From assembly GCF_000015565.1 (NCBI RefSeq), contig NC_008786.1:4142501-4206500 (forward strand): 64,000 nucleotides of DNA, in the 5' to 3' direction. Of the stretch, positions 32,699-42,500 are shown piece after piece. How positions within the stretch are numbered: position 1 is the stretch's first letter; each line of letters begins with the position of its first letter. Under the pieces are notes generated by a model. That model worked only from the letters and a program-made list of their open reading frames with translations. It made no database searches and was not told the origin of the DNA. A program made the position numbers and the translations under genes. The stretch comes from Verminephrobacter eiseniae EF01-2 (GTDB lineage: Bacteria > Pseudomonadota > Gammaproteobacteria > Burkholderiales > Burkholderiaceae_C).

Positions 32699-34117
32699 AT
32701 GACCCCCTTGCTCGACACCCTTGCCGCCCTGGTCGGCCCGGCCCATGTGATCACCGACGGCGATCTTTGCGCCTGGGAGCAGGACTGGCGCCGCCGCGTG
32801 CGCGGCAAAGCCCTGGCCGTGGTGCGCCCGGCCAACACGCAGCAGGTGGCTGCGGTGGTGCAGGCCTGCGCCGCAGCGGGCACCGCCATCGTGCCCCAAG
32901 GCGGCAACACCGGGCTGGCCGTGGGCTCCATCCCCGACGCCTCGGGCACGCAGATCGTGCTCGCCCTGACGCGCATGAACGCCGTGCGCAGCATCGACGC
33001 CGACAACCTCACGCTGACCGCAGAAGCCGGCTGCATCCTGCACAACCTGCAAGCTGCGGCGCACGACGCGGGGCTGCTGTTTCCGCTGTCGCTGGCGGCC
33101 CAGGGCAGTTGCACCATCGGCGGCAACCTGGGCACCAACGCCGGCGGCACGCAGGTGCTGCGCTATGGCAATGCGCGCGAGCTGTGCCTGGGCCTGGAAG
33201 TCGTCACGCCGCAGGGCCAGTGCTGGGACGGCCTGCGCGGCCTGCGCAAGGACAACACGGGTTACGACCTGCGCGACCTGTTCATCGGCAGCGAAGGCAC
33301 GCTGGGCATCATCACCGCCGCCACGCTGCGGCTCTACCCGCAGCCCGCAGCCCGCCTGACCGCCTGGGCCGCCGTGCCCGCGCTGGAACAAGCCGTGGCC
33401 CTGCTGGGCCTGGCCCGGCAGCGGCTGGCTGCGGGCCTGACCGGCTTTGAGGTCATGGGCCAGTTCGCGCTGAGCCTGGTGGGCAAGCGCATGCCGCAGT
33501 TGCGCGTGCCCTTCCTGGGCGAGCGCAACGCGCCCTGGTGCGTGCTGCTGGAAAACTGCGACAGCGAATCCGAAGAACATGCCCGGGCGGGCTTTGAAGC
33601 GCTGCTGCAAGCAGCCTTCGACGCCGGCTGCGTGAGCAACGCCGTGGTCGCCGAAAACCTGGCGCAGGCCAATCAACTGTGGCAGATCCGCGAAAGCATT
33701 CCGCTGGCCCAGGCCGAAGAAGGCCCGAACGTCAAACACGATATCGCGCTACGGATTTCATGCATCCCGGCATTCGTTGCGCACACCGACGCGCTGTTGC
33801 AGCGCAGCATCCCGGGCGTGCGCCTGGTCAACTTCGGCCACCTGGGCGACGGCAACCTGCACTACAACGTGCAGGCCCCCGCCGGCGGCGACCCCCAAGC
33901 CTTCCTGCGCGAGCATGAGCCGGCCATCAACCAACTGGTATATGCCGCCGTGGCCGAGTTCGGCGGCTCCTTCTCGGCAGAGCACGGCATAGGCTCGCTG
34001 AAGGTCGACAAGCTCGAACGCTACCAATCGCCGGTGGCGCTCACGCTGATGCGCGCGATCAAGCAGGCCCTGGATCCGCAGGGGATCATGAACCCGGGGC
34101 GGGTGTTGAGGGCCTGA
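32699..34117 (+). CDS. FAD-linked 2-hydroxyacid dehydrogenase (GlcD/D2HGDH-like)
   Basis: This 472-residue flavoprotein has the PCMH FAD domain (AVVRPANTQQVAAVVQACAAAGTAIVPQGGNTGLAVGS, then CTIGGNLGTNAGG and LFIGSEGTLGIIT) and a C-terminal substrate cap with the NFGHLGDGNLHYN metal-binding and HGIG motifs. It oxidises D-2-hydroxyacids such as 2-hydroxyglutarate, lactate or glycolate to the ketoacid. It lacks the partner subunits of glycolate oxidase nearby, so a single-subunit D-2-hydroxyglutarate or D-lactate dehydrogenase is more likely. Confidence 0.88.
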   Translation: MTPLLDTLAALVGPAHVITDGDLCAWEQDWRRRVRGKALAVVRPANTQQVAAVVQACAAAGTAIVPQGGNTGLAVGSIPDASGTQIVLALTRMNAVRSIDADNLTLTAEAGCILHNLQAAAHDAGLLFPLSLAAQGSCTIGGNLGTNAGGTQVLRYGNARELCLGLEVVTPQGQCWDGLRGLRKDNTGYDLRDLFIGSEGTLGIITAATLRLYPQPAARLTAWAAVPALEQAVALLGLARQRLAAGLTGFEVMGQFALSLVGKRMPQLRVPFLGERNAPWCVLLENCDSESEEHARAGFEALLQAAFDAGCVSNAVVAENLAQANQLWQIRESIPLAQAEEGPNVKHDIALRISCIPAFVAHTDALLQRSIPGVRLVNFGHLGDGNLHYNVQAPAGGDPQAFLREHEPAINQLVYAAVAEFGGSFSAEHGIGSLKVDKLERYQSPVALTLMRAIKQALDPQGIMNPGRVLRA

Positions 34118-34281
34118 GACAGGCGCTGAACGGGCGTCGTTCGGACCCTGGGCAGAAGGCAACGCAGGCCGATGCGCTCGGCCAGACCTGTAGCGGCCTG
34201 TAGCGGTTTGCATCGGTTTGTAGCGACCTGCAGCCGCCGCCATCGGGCGCCCGGGTGGCCCGGCGCCTGCTCGCCCGATGC

Positions 34282-34920
34282 TCAGATCAACCCCAGTGCC
34301 CCCAGCACGGCCCCCGCCCCCAGCAGCCACAGCAGGTGCAGCTTGGTGCGCCACACCAGCAGCGTGGTGGCAGCGGTCAGCAGCCACACCGGCCAGTTGG
34401 TGATCGGCGTGCCATGGGCGCGGACCAGCACCCAGGCGGTGGACAGCAGCAGGCCGATCACGATCGGGGACATGCCCTGCTTGAAGGCCCGCACCGCGCG
34501 CCGCTCGCGGTTGCGCTGGCCCCAGCGGGTGGCGCTCCAGGTCAGCAAGCTGCTGGGCAGCATCACCCCCGCCATGCTCAGCGCCATGCCCAGCCCCCCC
34601 AGCAGCCAGCCCTCGAGGCCCGCGCCGCCGGCGTTGATCCCCACGTTCCAGCCCAGCAGGGCGACAAACAGCACGTTCGGGCCAGGGGCGGCCTGCGCGA
34701 TGGCAACCGAGGCGTTGAACTGCAAGTCGGTCAGCCAGCCCTGCCGCTCGACCAGAAACCGGTGCATCTCGGGCGTGGTGCCGATGGCGCCGCCGACGGT
34801 CAGCAGCGACAGCGACATGTAGTACAGCAGCAGATTGATCCAGTCGGTCGCAGCAAAGGCGGCCAAGGGCAGGGTTTGCGCGGTGTGCACGGCCTGCGCT
34901 GCCTGCACGGCGGCGGTCAT
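34282..34920 (-). CDS. Chromate transporter (short ChrA), subunit 2
   Basis: This is a 212-residue single-domain CHR protein: the YYMSLSLLTVGGAIGTTPEMHRFLVERQGWLTDLQFNASVAIAQAAPGPNVL region is the family signature, followed by transmembrane helices. Short CHR proteins work as pairs of opposite topology, with the two genes adjacent; the partner overlaps by 4 bp. The pair would export chromate, or act on another anion. ATG 34920 is set by the overlap. Confidence 0.88.
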   Translation of the reverse strand: MTAAVQAAQAVHTAQTLPLAAFAATDWINLLLYYMSLSLLTVGGAIGTTPEMHRFLVERQGWLTDLQFNASVAIAQAAPGPNVLFVALLGWNVGINAGGAGLEGWLLGGLGMALSMAGVMLPSSLLTWSATRWGQRNRERRAVRAFKQGMSPIVIGLLLSTAWVLVRAHGTPITNWPVWLLTAATTLLVWRTKLHLLWLLGAGAVLGALGLI

Positions 34921-35507
34921 GGCGCGAGCTTTCTCCAGGTCAGCACGCAGGCCGCGCCCCCGAGCGCCAGCAGGGTCCAGAACAGCGGCAAGCGCAGCAG
35001 CACCATGGCCGCGATGGTCAGCGCCGCCAGCACGGCGCACAGCGGGCGGCCCAGCGGGTGCTGGCGGATCGAGATGAACAGCTTGACGCCGGTCCCGGCG
35101 ATCAGCCCTGCCGCGACGGCGCCCATGCCGCGCAGCGCGCCGGCCACGGCCGGGTGGCTGGAGAACCTGGCATACACCACGGCCAGCACCAGCACCAGCA
35201 CCAGCGGGAATGTCAGCATGCCTGCCAGCGCAGCCAAGGCGCCGCGCAGGCCGAAGTAACGGTCGCCGATCATGATGCTCAGGTTGACCACGTTGGGGCC
35301 GGGCATCACCTGCGCCACGGCCCAGTCCTCGACGAACTCCTCATTGCTCATCCAGCGCTTGCGCTCGACCAACTCGCGCTGCACCACGGCCAGCACGCCA
35401 CCGAAGCCCTGCAACGCGAGCCAGGTGAATGACCAAAACAGATCGGAGGGGCTGCGCGGGCGTGGGCGCGCATCGGGGGTGGCAGGTCGTTCGGCGGCGA
35501 GAGCCAT
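34917..35507 (-). CDS. Chromate transporter (short ChrA), subunit 1
   Basis: This is a 196-residue single-domain CHR protein: LFWSFTWLALQGFGGVLAVVQRELVERKRWMSNEEFVEDWAVAQVMPGPNVVNLSIMIG is the signature, followed by four or five hydrophobic helices. It is first in the two-gene operon. Upstream is a gene-less stretch with a tandem repeat and a MITE copy. Confidence 0.88.
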   Translation of the reverse strand: MALAAERPATPDARPRPRSPSDLFWSFTWLALQGFGGVLAVVQRELVERKRWMSNEEFVEDWAVAQVMPGPNVVNLSIMIGDRYFGLRGALAALAGMLTFPLVLVLVLAVVYARFSSHPAVAGALRGMGAVAAGLIAGTGVKLFISIRQHPLGRPLCAVLAALTIAAMVLLRLPLFWTLLALGGAACVLTWRKLAP

Positions 35508-35591
35508 GGCTCAAAAATGTAATCAGCAAGCGCTACGGTATTGGAGGCCGCAGTGTACTTGCGCCACCGCGAATGCCGCGCCGAGCCTCAA

Positions 35592-35663
35592 GTCCCGGGC
35601 TTGGTCCCGGGCCTGATCCCGGGCCTGATCCCGGGCCTGGTCCCGGGCTTGGTCCGGGGCCTT
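35592..35663. repeat. 12-bp tandem repeat, about six units
   Basis: Units of (G/A)TCCCGGGC(C/T)TG are repeated six times with small changes, the last unit degenerate. Each unit holds the palindrome CCCGGG, so the block can form several hairpins. It lies 85 bp before the chrA start codon on the other strand. Confidence 0.85.
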
Positions 35664-35792
35664 GGCCTCACACCTCGTGGCCCGCGCGCCCGTCTTTGGC
35701 GCATCGATGCACCAAAGAAATGCCGGACCGGCGCCAGCGGCGGCCGCAACGCCCCAATGGGTGCCAACGGGCGCGCCAATGCCTCGGCGGGC

Positions 35793-35971
35793 CTGGTGTC
35801 GCGTCACCGATCATCTGTCGGTCTGCGCTGGCCATCGAAGCGCATCGCGGCGTTGCATCGCTTGCCAATACAGCTCGGTATGGGCTGCGCGATGCGCCTT
35901 GCGCTGCGCTCCGATGGCTGCGCGCAGCCTACGACATCTGATCGGTGACGCGACCGGTGACGCGACACTAG
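35793..35971. repeat. MITE-like inverted-repeat element, copy 3 (about 179 bp, inverted)
   Basis: This is the same element as at 16250 but in opposite orientation, and it retains the 33-bp block missing from copy 2. Its right terminus has an 11-bp internal duplication (CGGTGACGCGA twice). Its right edge lies about 40 bp before the guanidine-I riboswitch, so it is likely to sit at or within the promoter of the downstream operon. Confidence 0.8.
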
Positions 35972-36009
35972 GGCCAGCCTGGCATCGTGCTTGCTCAGGT
36001 GAACGACCA

Positions 36010-36124
36010 GAAGGGTCGCTAGGGTTCCGGTCGCACACATCGATGCGGCGCTGGTCCGAGAGCAACCGGCCTCAGGCGCGCACGACCGCGCCCAGGCTCC
36101 ACGGCGGGACAAAAGCCCGGGAGA
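36010..36124 (+). ncRNA. Guanidine-I (ykkC) riboswitch
   Basis: The conserved ykkC elements occur in order: CTAGGGTTCCGG at 36019-36030, CTGGTCCGAGAG at 36051-36062, and ACGGCGGGACAAAAGCCCGG with GAGA at 36101-36124, joined by variable paired segments. This is the near-invariant core of the class that binds free guanidinium and turns on genes for its export or breakdown. It ends 57 bp before the ABC permease ATG, so it should control the whole transporter-carboxylase operon. No separate intrinsic terminator is obvious, so control may be at translation or via a terminator overlapping the 3' part. Confidence 0.92.
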
Positions 36125-36180
36125 TGCACTTCGCTTCGAGGTGGTTTCCCTGCCTTCGTCGAATCCGTTTGGAGCCTGCC

Positions 36181-37011
36181 ATGTCTGAATCATCTTCACC
36201 GGGATCGATAGCCTGCCGCGCTGGCTCCATCTGGGCCATCCGCCAAAACCTGGGGCGCCGGCTCACCGGGGCGCTCGCCGTCGCCGGCCTGCTCGTGCCG
36301 CTGCTCGGCTGGGTGCTGGCCGCCGGCAGCGGTCTGGCAGACCCCGTGTTCCTGCCCGGCCCGGCGGCGGTGCTGGGCCAACTCTTTTCCTGGATGACGC
36401 AAGACGCTCTTCTGGCCGATGCCGGCATCAGCGTGCTGCGCGTCGTCGGTGGCTGGGCGCTGTCGGCCCTGGTGGCGCTGCCGCTGGGCTTGTGCATAGG
36501 CACCTGGCGCTCGGTGCAGGCCCTGCTCGAAGCCTTGATCGACTTCATCCGCTACATGCCGGCGGTGGCTTTCGTGCCGCTGGTGATGCTGTGGGTCGGA
36601 ATCGACGAGGGCGCGAAGATCGCCATCATCTTCATCGGCACGTTTTTTCAGATGGTGCTGATGGTGGCCGAGGATGTGCGGCTGGTGCCGATGGCGCAGA
36701 TCGAGGCGGCGCAGACCATGGGGGCCAGCCGTGGCGAGATTGTCCAGTACGTGATCTTGCCTGCGGCCAAGCCGGCGCTGCTCGACACCTTGCGCATCAC
36801 CATGGGCTGGGCCTGGACCTACCTGGTCGTGGCCGAACTGGTGGCAGCCAATTCGGGTCTTGGTTTTGCCATTCTCAAGGCCCAGCGCTTTTTGCAGACC
36901 GACAAGATTTTTGCCGGCATCTTGCTCATCGGCGCCATCGGACTGCTGAGCGACCAGCTCTTTCGCCTGGCGCACCGGCGGGCGTTTCCATGGCTGCACG
37001 CCCGGGGTTGA
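36181..37011 (+). CDS. ABC transporter permease (NitT/TauT type), guanidine/urea cluster
   Basis: This 276-residue inner-membrane permease has six hydrophobic segments and the EAA loop (EAAQTMGASRGEIVQYVILPAAKPALLDTLRITMG). It belongs to the nitrate/taurine/sulfonate permease family, versions of which accompany carboxylase clusters under ykkC riboswitches. It would import guanidine or a related nitrogen source with the ATPase encoded 3 bp downstream. GGAG precedes ATG 36181. It is the first gene after the riboswitch; the periplasmic binding-protein gene expected at this position is absent. Confidence 0.9.
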   Translation: MSESSSPGSIACRAGSIWAIRQNLGRRLTGALAVAGLLVPLLGWVLAAGSGLADPVFLPGPAAVLGQLFSWMTQDALLADAGISVLRVVGGWALSALVALPLGLCIGTWRSVQALLEALIDFIRYMPAVAFVPLVMLWVGIDEGAKIAIIFIGTFFQMVLMVAEDVRLVPMAQIEAAQTMGASRGEIVQYVILPAAKPALLDTLRITMGWAWTYLVVAELVAANSGLGFAILKAQRFLQTDKIFAGILLIGAIGLLSDQLFRLAHRRAFPWLHARG

Positions 37012-37014
37012 GCG

Positions 37015-37860
37015 ATGAAAATCCAGTGTCGAAACCTGTCGAAGTTCTTTGGCGCCGGGGCGCAGCGCCTGACTGCGCTCGACAACATCGGGCTGCAGGT
37101 GCAGCACAACGAATTCGTGACGCTGGTGGGCGCTTCGGGCTGCGGCAAATCGACCCTGCTGCGCATGCTCGCCGGGCTGGAGCGCGCAGACCAGGGGGCG
37201 TTGCTGATCGACGGCCGCCATGTGACAGACCCCGGCATTGCCCGCGCGCTGGTGTTTCAGCACTACAGCCTCTACCCATGGCTTACGGTGCTGAACAACA
37301 TCAAGTTCTGCCGCCGGCTCGATGTGCATCGCCGGCACAGCACCAGTGCCAGCGTAGAGGCCGCGTCCGGCCGTGCCGATGCGCTGGTGCGGCTGATGGG
37401 GCTCGCCGCCTGCATCGACGCCTACCCGAACCAGTTGTCCGGCGGCATGCAGCAGCGCGTGGCCATTGCCCGCGCGCTGATGGGCCGGCCCGAGATTTTG
37501 TTGATGGACGAGCCTTTCGGCGCGCTCGATGCGCAGACCCGCGAAGTGATGCACGACCTGATCCTGCATGTGCACCGGCTCGAACAAAGCACCATCGTTT
37601 TCGTCACGCACGATGTCGAGGAGGCGATTTACCTGGGCCACCGGGTGGTGCTGATGGCGCCACGGCCCGGCCGCATCGACAGCATCTACGAGGTGCCGCT
37701 GCCGCGCGAGCGCACCAGGGACATGAAACATGCGCCGCAGTTTCTGGCGCTCAAGCGCGAACTGCTCGACCGCATCCGGGACACCTCGGGCATCGAGACC
37801 GACCTCGATCTGCTCGACCAACTCAGCCGCAACGGCGCCAGTGCCCCGCAGGGCGACTGA
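37015..37860 (+). CDS. ABC transporter ATPase (NitT/TauT type), guanidine/urea cluster
   Basis: This 281-residue ATPase has Walker [11 protein letters not shown]-loop [10 protein letters not shown], signature LSGGMQQR and Walker [13 protein letters not shown], followed by the H-loop FVTHDVEEA. Around residues 103-118 is a small His/Ser-rich insertion ([14 protein letters not shown]) not usual in the family. It powers the adjacent permease. The following gene starts about 40 bp later. A substrate-binding protein would be needed for function and must come from elsewhere. Confidence 0.9.
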   Translation: MKIQCRNLSKFFGAGAQRLTALDNIGLQVQHNEFVTLVGASGCGKSTLLRMLAGLERADQGALLIDGRHVTDPGIARALVFQHYSLYPWLTVLNNIKFCRRLDVHRRHSTSASVEAASGRADALVRLMGLAACIDAYPNQLSGGMQQRVAIARALMGRPEILLMDEPFGALDAQTREVMHDLILHVHRLEQSTIVFVTHDVEEAIYLGHRVVLMAPRPGRIDSIYEVPLPRERTRDMKHAPQFLALKRELLDRIRDTSGIETDLDLLDQLSRNGASAPQGD

Positions 37861-37901
37861 CCCCGCGCCAACGAACGACCACCCCCACCTGTGAAAAAAC
37901 C

Positions 37902-38732
37902 ATGCCAAACCGCCACGCCAGCACCGAAGACCAGGCCGTCGATCAGGCCGTCGATCAGGCCGCTGATCAGGCCGTGGATGCCCCCCCTTCGTGGCAGCGC
38001 TTTGCCCCCGATCTCGCGCCCGGGAGCGTGCTGTGCAGCGAGATCATTCCCGGCGGCGGCCACTGGAGCTGGCGGCTGTCGCGGGGCACCCGTTTGCGCT
38101 TTGGCGCGCTGGGCGAACGCGCCAACTGCGCGCTGGTGCTGTATGCGGCGCACGATCATCTGGAGCGCTACAACATGCCGGACACCTGCAAGGCGCTGCA
38201 TACCGCGCACCTGACCCGCGGCCATGTGCTGATGAGCGACATGGGGCGCGCGATGGCGTCGATCACACAGGATTCGCTGGGCTGGCATGACCCCTTCGGC
38301 GCACTGCTGGACACGCCACGGATGCAGGCCAAGTACGGCCGGCAGCGCTTCGAGACGCAGCGCAATGCGATGCACCGCAGCGGGCGCGACGGACTGCTGA
38401 TCGAGATCGGCAAATACGGCCTGTCGGCGCGCGACTTGATCACGCCGGTCAACCTGTTCAGCCGCGTGGTGGTGGACCCCGAAGGCCGGTTCGACTTCGA
38501 TGCCCGGCGCAGGGTTCTGGGGCACTCGGTGGAACTCAGATGCGACATCGACCTGATCGTCGCCCTGTCCTGCGCGCCCCATCCGCTCGACCCGCGCCCG
38601 GACTACGCGCCAGGCCCGCTGGGCATCGCCGCCTGGCGCTCGGGGCCGGCCGCGCCCGAGGACTTTTGCCGCAACTGGCGCCCGCAATGCGCGCGCGCAA
38701 TGCACAACAGCGATGTGTTTGCACGCTGCTGA
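37902..38732 (+). CDS. DUF1989 protein, carboxyguanidine deiminase-type subunit (formerly UAAP1)
   Basis: This 276-residue DUF1989 protein (SEIIPGGGHWSWRLSRGTRLRFG, then ALHTAHLTRGHVLMSDMGRAMASI, then GRDGLLIEIGKYGLSARDL) was long annotated as 'urea amidolyase-associated protein'. Related pairs (CgdAB) have been shown to deiminate carboxyguanidine to allophanate, which the riboswitch here supports. Residues 11-26 are a four-fold QAVD repeat from a 12-bp DNA repeat, a strain-variable-looking N-terminal extension. It and the next gene probably form a heterocomplex. Which one is CgdA or CgdB I cannot decide. Confidence 0.85.
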   Translation: MPNRHASTEDQAVDQAVDQAADQAVDAPPSWQRFAPDLAPGSVLCSEIIPGGGHWSWRLSRGTRLRFGALGERANCALVLYAAHDHLERYNMPDTCKALHTAHLTRGHVLMSDMGRAMASITQDSLGWHDPFGALLDTPRMQAKYGRQRFETQRNAMHRSGRDGLLIEIGKYGLSARDLITPVNLFSRVVVDPEGRFDFDARRRVLGHSVELRCDIDLIVALSCAPHPLDPRPDYAPGPLGIAAWRSGPAAPEDFCRNWRPQCARAMHNSDVFARC

Positions 38733-38759
38733 CGGCGCCACACCCCCCAGGAAAACACC

Positions 38760-39467
38760 ATGCACACCATGCACACGGCAACACCCACCGCTTTCCCATC
38801 CCCTGCCTGCGCGGCAACGGCCTCCCTTCGGGAAAGCCGCCTCGATGTGGCCAGCGCCGCAACGCGGCATCGGCAGCCTGCGGGCGAGCCTTATCTGGCC
38901 GAGATCGGGGCCGGCCAGATCGTTCGCATCGTCGACCTCGAAGGCAATCAGGCGGTCGATGCGCTTTTCTACAACCGGCATGACCTGGCCGAGCACTACA
39001 GCATGGCCGAAACGCTCTTGCACCAGGGCGGCGTTTACCTGACGAGCGACTCGATGCTGATGTCGTCACGAGGGCGCGCGATGCTGACCATCGTCGCCGA
39101 CACCTGCGGCAGGCACGACACGCTCGGCGGCGCCTGCGCCGCCGAGAGCAACACCGTCCGCTACGCGCTGCAAAAGAAATTCATGCACTCCTGCCGCGAC
39201 AACTATCTGCTGGCCATCGCCGATGCCGGCATCGGTCTGGGCAAGCGGGACCTGGTGCCGAACATCAATTTCTTCATGAACGTTCCGGTCACGCCGCAAG
39301 GCGGGCTGCAGTTTGCCGACGGCGTGTCCGGCCCCGGAAAGTATGTCGAACTGCGCGCCGAGATGGATGTCTGGATGCTGCTCTCGAACTGCCCGCAACT
39401 GAACAACCCTTGCAATGCCTACGAGCCGACGGCGATCGAACTCATCGTCTGGAATCCCTGCGCCTGA
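38760..39467 (+). CDS. DUF1989 protein, carboxyguanidine deiminase-type subunit (formerly UAAP2)
   Basis: This is a 235-residue DUF1989 protein: the GAGQIVRIVDLEGNQAVDALFYN start of the domain, MSSRGRAMLTIVADTCGRHDTLGGACAAESN with Cys/His residues likely to bind metal, and NFFMNVPV...ELRAEMDVWMLLSNCPQLNNPCN at the end. It is the partner of the preceding protein and acts between the carboxylase and allophanate hydrolysis. It starts 27 bp after its partner. The first 40 residues are low-complexity and variable. Confidence 0.85.
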   Translation: MHTMHTATPTAFPSPACAATASLRESRLDVASAATRHRQPAGEPYLAEIGAGQIVRIVDLEGNQAVDALFYNRHDLAEHYSMAETLLHQGGVYLTSDSMLMSSRGRAMLTIVADTCGRHDTLGGACAAESNTVRYALQKKFMHSCRDNYLLAIADAGIGLGKRDLVPNINFFMNVPVTPQGGLQFADGVSGPGKYVELRAEMDVWMLLSNCPQLNNPCNAYEPTAIELIVWNPCA

Positions 39468-39518
39468 CGCGCGGACCGGCAGGACGCCCCCCCGCCCCGA
39501 GAAAACACCCCCACCCCC

Positions 39519-42500
39519 ATGCCCACCCCTCCTGGCTTCGACAAGGTACTGATTGCCAACCGGGGCGCCATTGCCTGCCGCATCATCCGCAGCCTGCGCA
39601 GCCTGGGCCTCGGATCGGTGGCCGTGTACTCCGAAGCCGATGCCGACTCGGCCCATGTGGCGCAGGCCGATCAGGCGCTGTGCATCGGGCCGGCAGCGGC
39701 GGCGCGCAGCTATCTCGATGCCGACCGCATTCTGGCGGCGGCCCGCGAATCGGGCGCCGGCGCGATCCACCCCGGGTATGGCTTTTTGTCGGAAAGCCCG
39801 GACTTCGCCGAGGCTTGCGAAGCCGCCGGCCTGGTCTTCATCGGCCCGACGCCCGCGCAGATGCGGGCCTTCGGCTTCAAGCACCAGGCGCGCGCGCTGG
39901 CGCAGGCCCATGGCGTGCCGCTGCTGCCGGGCACGGGCCTGCTGGCAGACCTTGCCGAGGCCGTCGCCCAAGCCCGGCGCATAGGCTATCCGGTGATGCT
40001 CAAAAGCAGCGCCGGCGGTGGCGGCATCGGCATGCGGCTGGTGCGCGACGCCGGGGAACTGGCTGCCGCGTTCGAGGCCGTCGCGCACCTGGCGCGCGCC
40101 CACTTCAACGACGCCGGCCTGTTTCTGGAAAAATTCGTCGAACCGGCGCGCCACATCGAAGTGCAGTTGTTCGGCGACGGCCAAGGCCGGGTGGTCGCGC
40201 TCGGCGAGCGTGACTGCTCGGCCCAGCGGCGCAACCAGAAAGTCATCGAAGAAACGCCGGCGCCACATCTGGCGGCCGGCACCCGCGCTGCGCTGATCGA
40301 TGCGGCGCTGCGGCTGGGACGGGCGGTCAACTACCGCTCGGCCGGCACGGTGGAGTTCGTGCTGGACGCGGCGAGCCAGCAGTTTTACTTTCTCGAAGTC
40401 AACACCCGCTTGCAAGTCGAGCATGGCGTGACGGAGCAGGTCACGGGCATCGACCTGGTGCGCGCCATGGTGCAACTGGCGCAGCGGGCCTGCGGCGACG
40501 GGTTCCCGATGCCGCTGCCGACACCCCGGGGCGCAGCGATCGAGGTGCGCCTGTACGCCGAGGACCCGGCGCGCAATTTTCAGCCCAGCGCGGGTTTGCT
40601 GACCGATGTGCACTTCGCGCCCGAAGCGCGCACCGAGACCTGGGTGGCCAGCGGCAGCCAAGTCAGCGCGCACTACGACCCGCTGCTGGCCAAGCTCATC
40701 GTCACCGGCGCCGACCGTGCCGATGCGGTGCGCAAACTACAGGCCGCGCTGGCAGCCACCAGGCTGGCGGGCATAGAAACCAATCTGCGCTACCTGCGGG
40801 CGCTTGCCGCATCGCCGATGTTCTGCGCGGGCCGAATCGCCACCGGGTCGCTGGCGGACTTCGCTTACCGCCCCCGCGCCTTCGAGGTGCTGGAGCCGGG
40901 CCTGCAGACCACGGTGCAGGACTGGCCAGGCCGCCAGGGGTACTGGGATGTCGGCGTGCCGCCATCGGGCCCGATGGACGATCTCGGGTTTCGGCTGGCC
41001 AACCGCCTGGTGGGCAACGACAGCGCGGCGGCCGGCCTGGAATGCACGCTCAAAGGCCCGACCCTGCGCTTTCACCACGCTGCGGTGGTGGCCCTGTGTG
41101 GCGCGGCGATGCAGTGCACGCTCGACGGCAAGCCGCTGGACCTGTGGCGGGCGCATAGCGTCGCCGCCGGCAGCGTGCTGGCGCTCGGCGCCGTTCAGGG
41201 CGGCGGCGGCAGCCGTTGCTATCTGGCGCTGCGCGGCGGCATCGATGTGCCCGCCTACCTGGGCAGCCGCGCCACCTTCACGCTGGGCCGGTTTGGCGGG
41301 CATGCCGGGCGCACATTGCAGGTCGGCGACATGCTGCACATCGGCGCCGAGCCGCCGGGCAGCATCGGCGCAGCGCTGCCGGCCGACGCCATTGCGCGCT
41401 ACGCCGGGCCGGGGCAGGAATGGGACATCGCCGTGCTCTGCGGCCCGCAGGGCGCGCCGGACTTTTTCACCGACGCCGACATGCGCATGCTCTTCGACAG
41501 CGCCTGGGAGGTGCACTACCACTGCAGCCGCACCGGCGTGCGTCTGATCGGGCCCCGGCCGGTCTGGGCACGGCCCGACGGTGGTGAAGCGGGCCTGCAT
41601 CCGTCGAACATCCACGACAACGCCTACGCCATCGGGGCCATCGACTTCACCGGCGACATGCCGGTGATCCTGGGGCCTGATGGCCCGAGCCTGGGCGGCT
41701 TCGTCTGCCCGGCCGTGGTCGTCGCGGCCGAGCGCTGGAAACTGGGCCAGCTGTGCCCGGGGGACAAAGTCCGGCTGCGCTGCGTTGCGCCAGAGGTGGC
41801 GGCCGCACTCCAGGCGGCGCAGCAACGGCACATCGCCACCTTGACCGCTGCGGCGCCGGTCGACCGAACGCCGCTGACGCACCCCGGCACGCCCATCCTT
41901 TGCGCCCGCCGGGCCGCAGCAGACCCCTGCGGCATGGTCATGCGCCAGGCGGGAGATTGCTACCTGTTGGTCGAGTGGGGCGGGCCGCAGTTGGACATCA
42001 TGCTGCGCATGCGCATCCACGCAATGCAAATGTCGCTGCGCGACAGCGCGCAAGACGGCATCATCGATCTGACCCCGGGCATCCGCTCGCTGCAGATCCA
42101 CTTCGACCCGGCGCTGGTCCGGCGCGAGCAGTTGATCGACCGGCTGCTGGCCGCCGATCAGGCGCTGGGCGATACCGACGATCTGGTGCTTGCCTCGCGC
42201 ACCATTCATCTGCCGCTGTGCTGGGACGACAGCGCAACGCGCATGGCCATCGCCAAGTACATGCAGTCGGTGCGCACCGACGCGCCATGGTGCCCGGACA
42301 ATATCGAGTTCATCCGCCGCATCAACGGCCTGCAAAGCATCGACGAAGTGCGCCGCGTGGTTTTTGCCGCCAGCTACCTGGTGCTCGGCCTGGGGGATGT
42401 CTACCTCGGCGCGCCGGTGGCCACGCCGGTCGATCCACGGCATCGCCTGGTCACGAGCAAATACAACCCGGCACGCACCTGGACGCCGGAGAACGCCGTC

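Larger units (their letters stand above)
35508..36009. other. Gene-less 500-bp stretch with tandem repeat and MITE
   Basis: No gene is supported here. It contains the chrA promoter side, a 12-bp tandem repeat (35592-35663), an inverted MITE copy (35793-35971) and a short segment leading into the riboswitch. Open frames crossing it are artefacts of GC-rich repeats. Confidence 0.6.

Noticed and set aside
32699..34117. GlcD of a glycolate oxidase complex
   Set aside because: No GlcE or GlcF subunit genes are adjacent, so only a single-subunit FAD hydroxyacid dehydrogenase is supported.
35592..35663. CRISPR-like array
   Set aside because: The repeat unit is 12 bp with no unique spacers and no cas genes; it is a simple tandem repeat.
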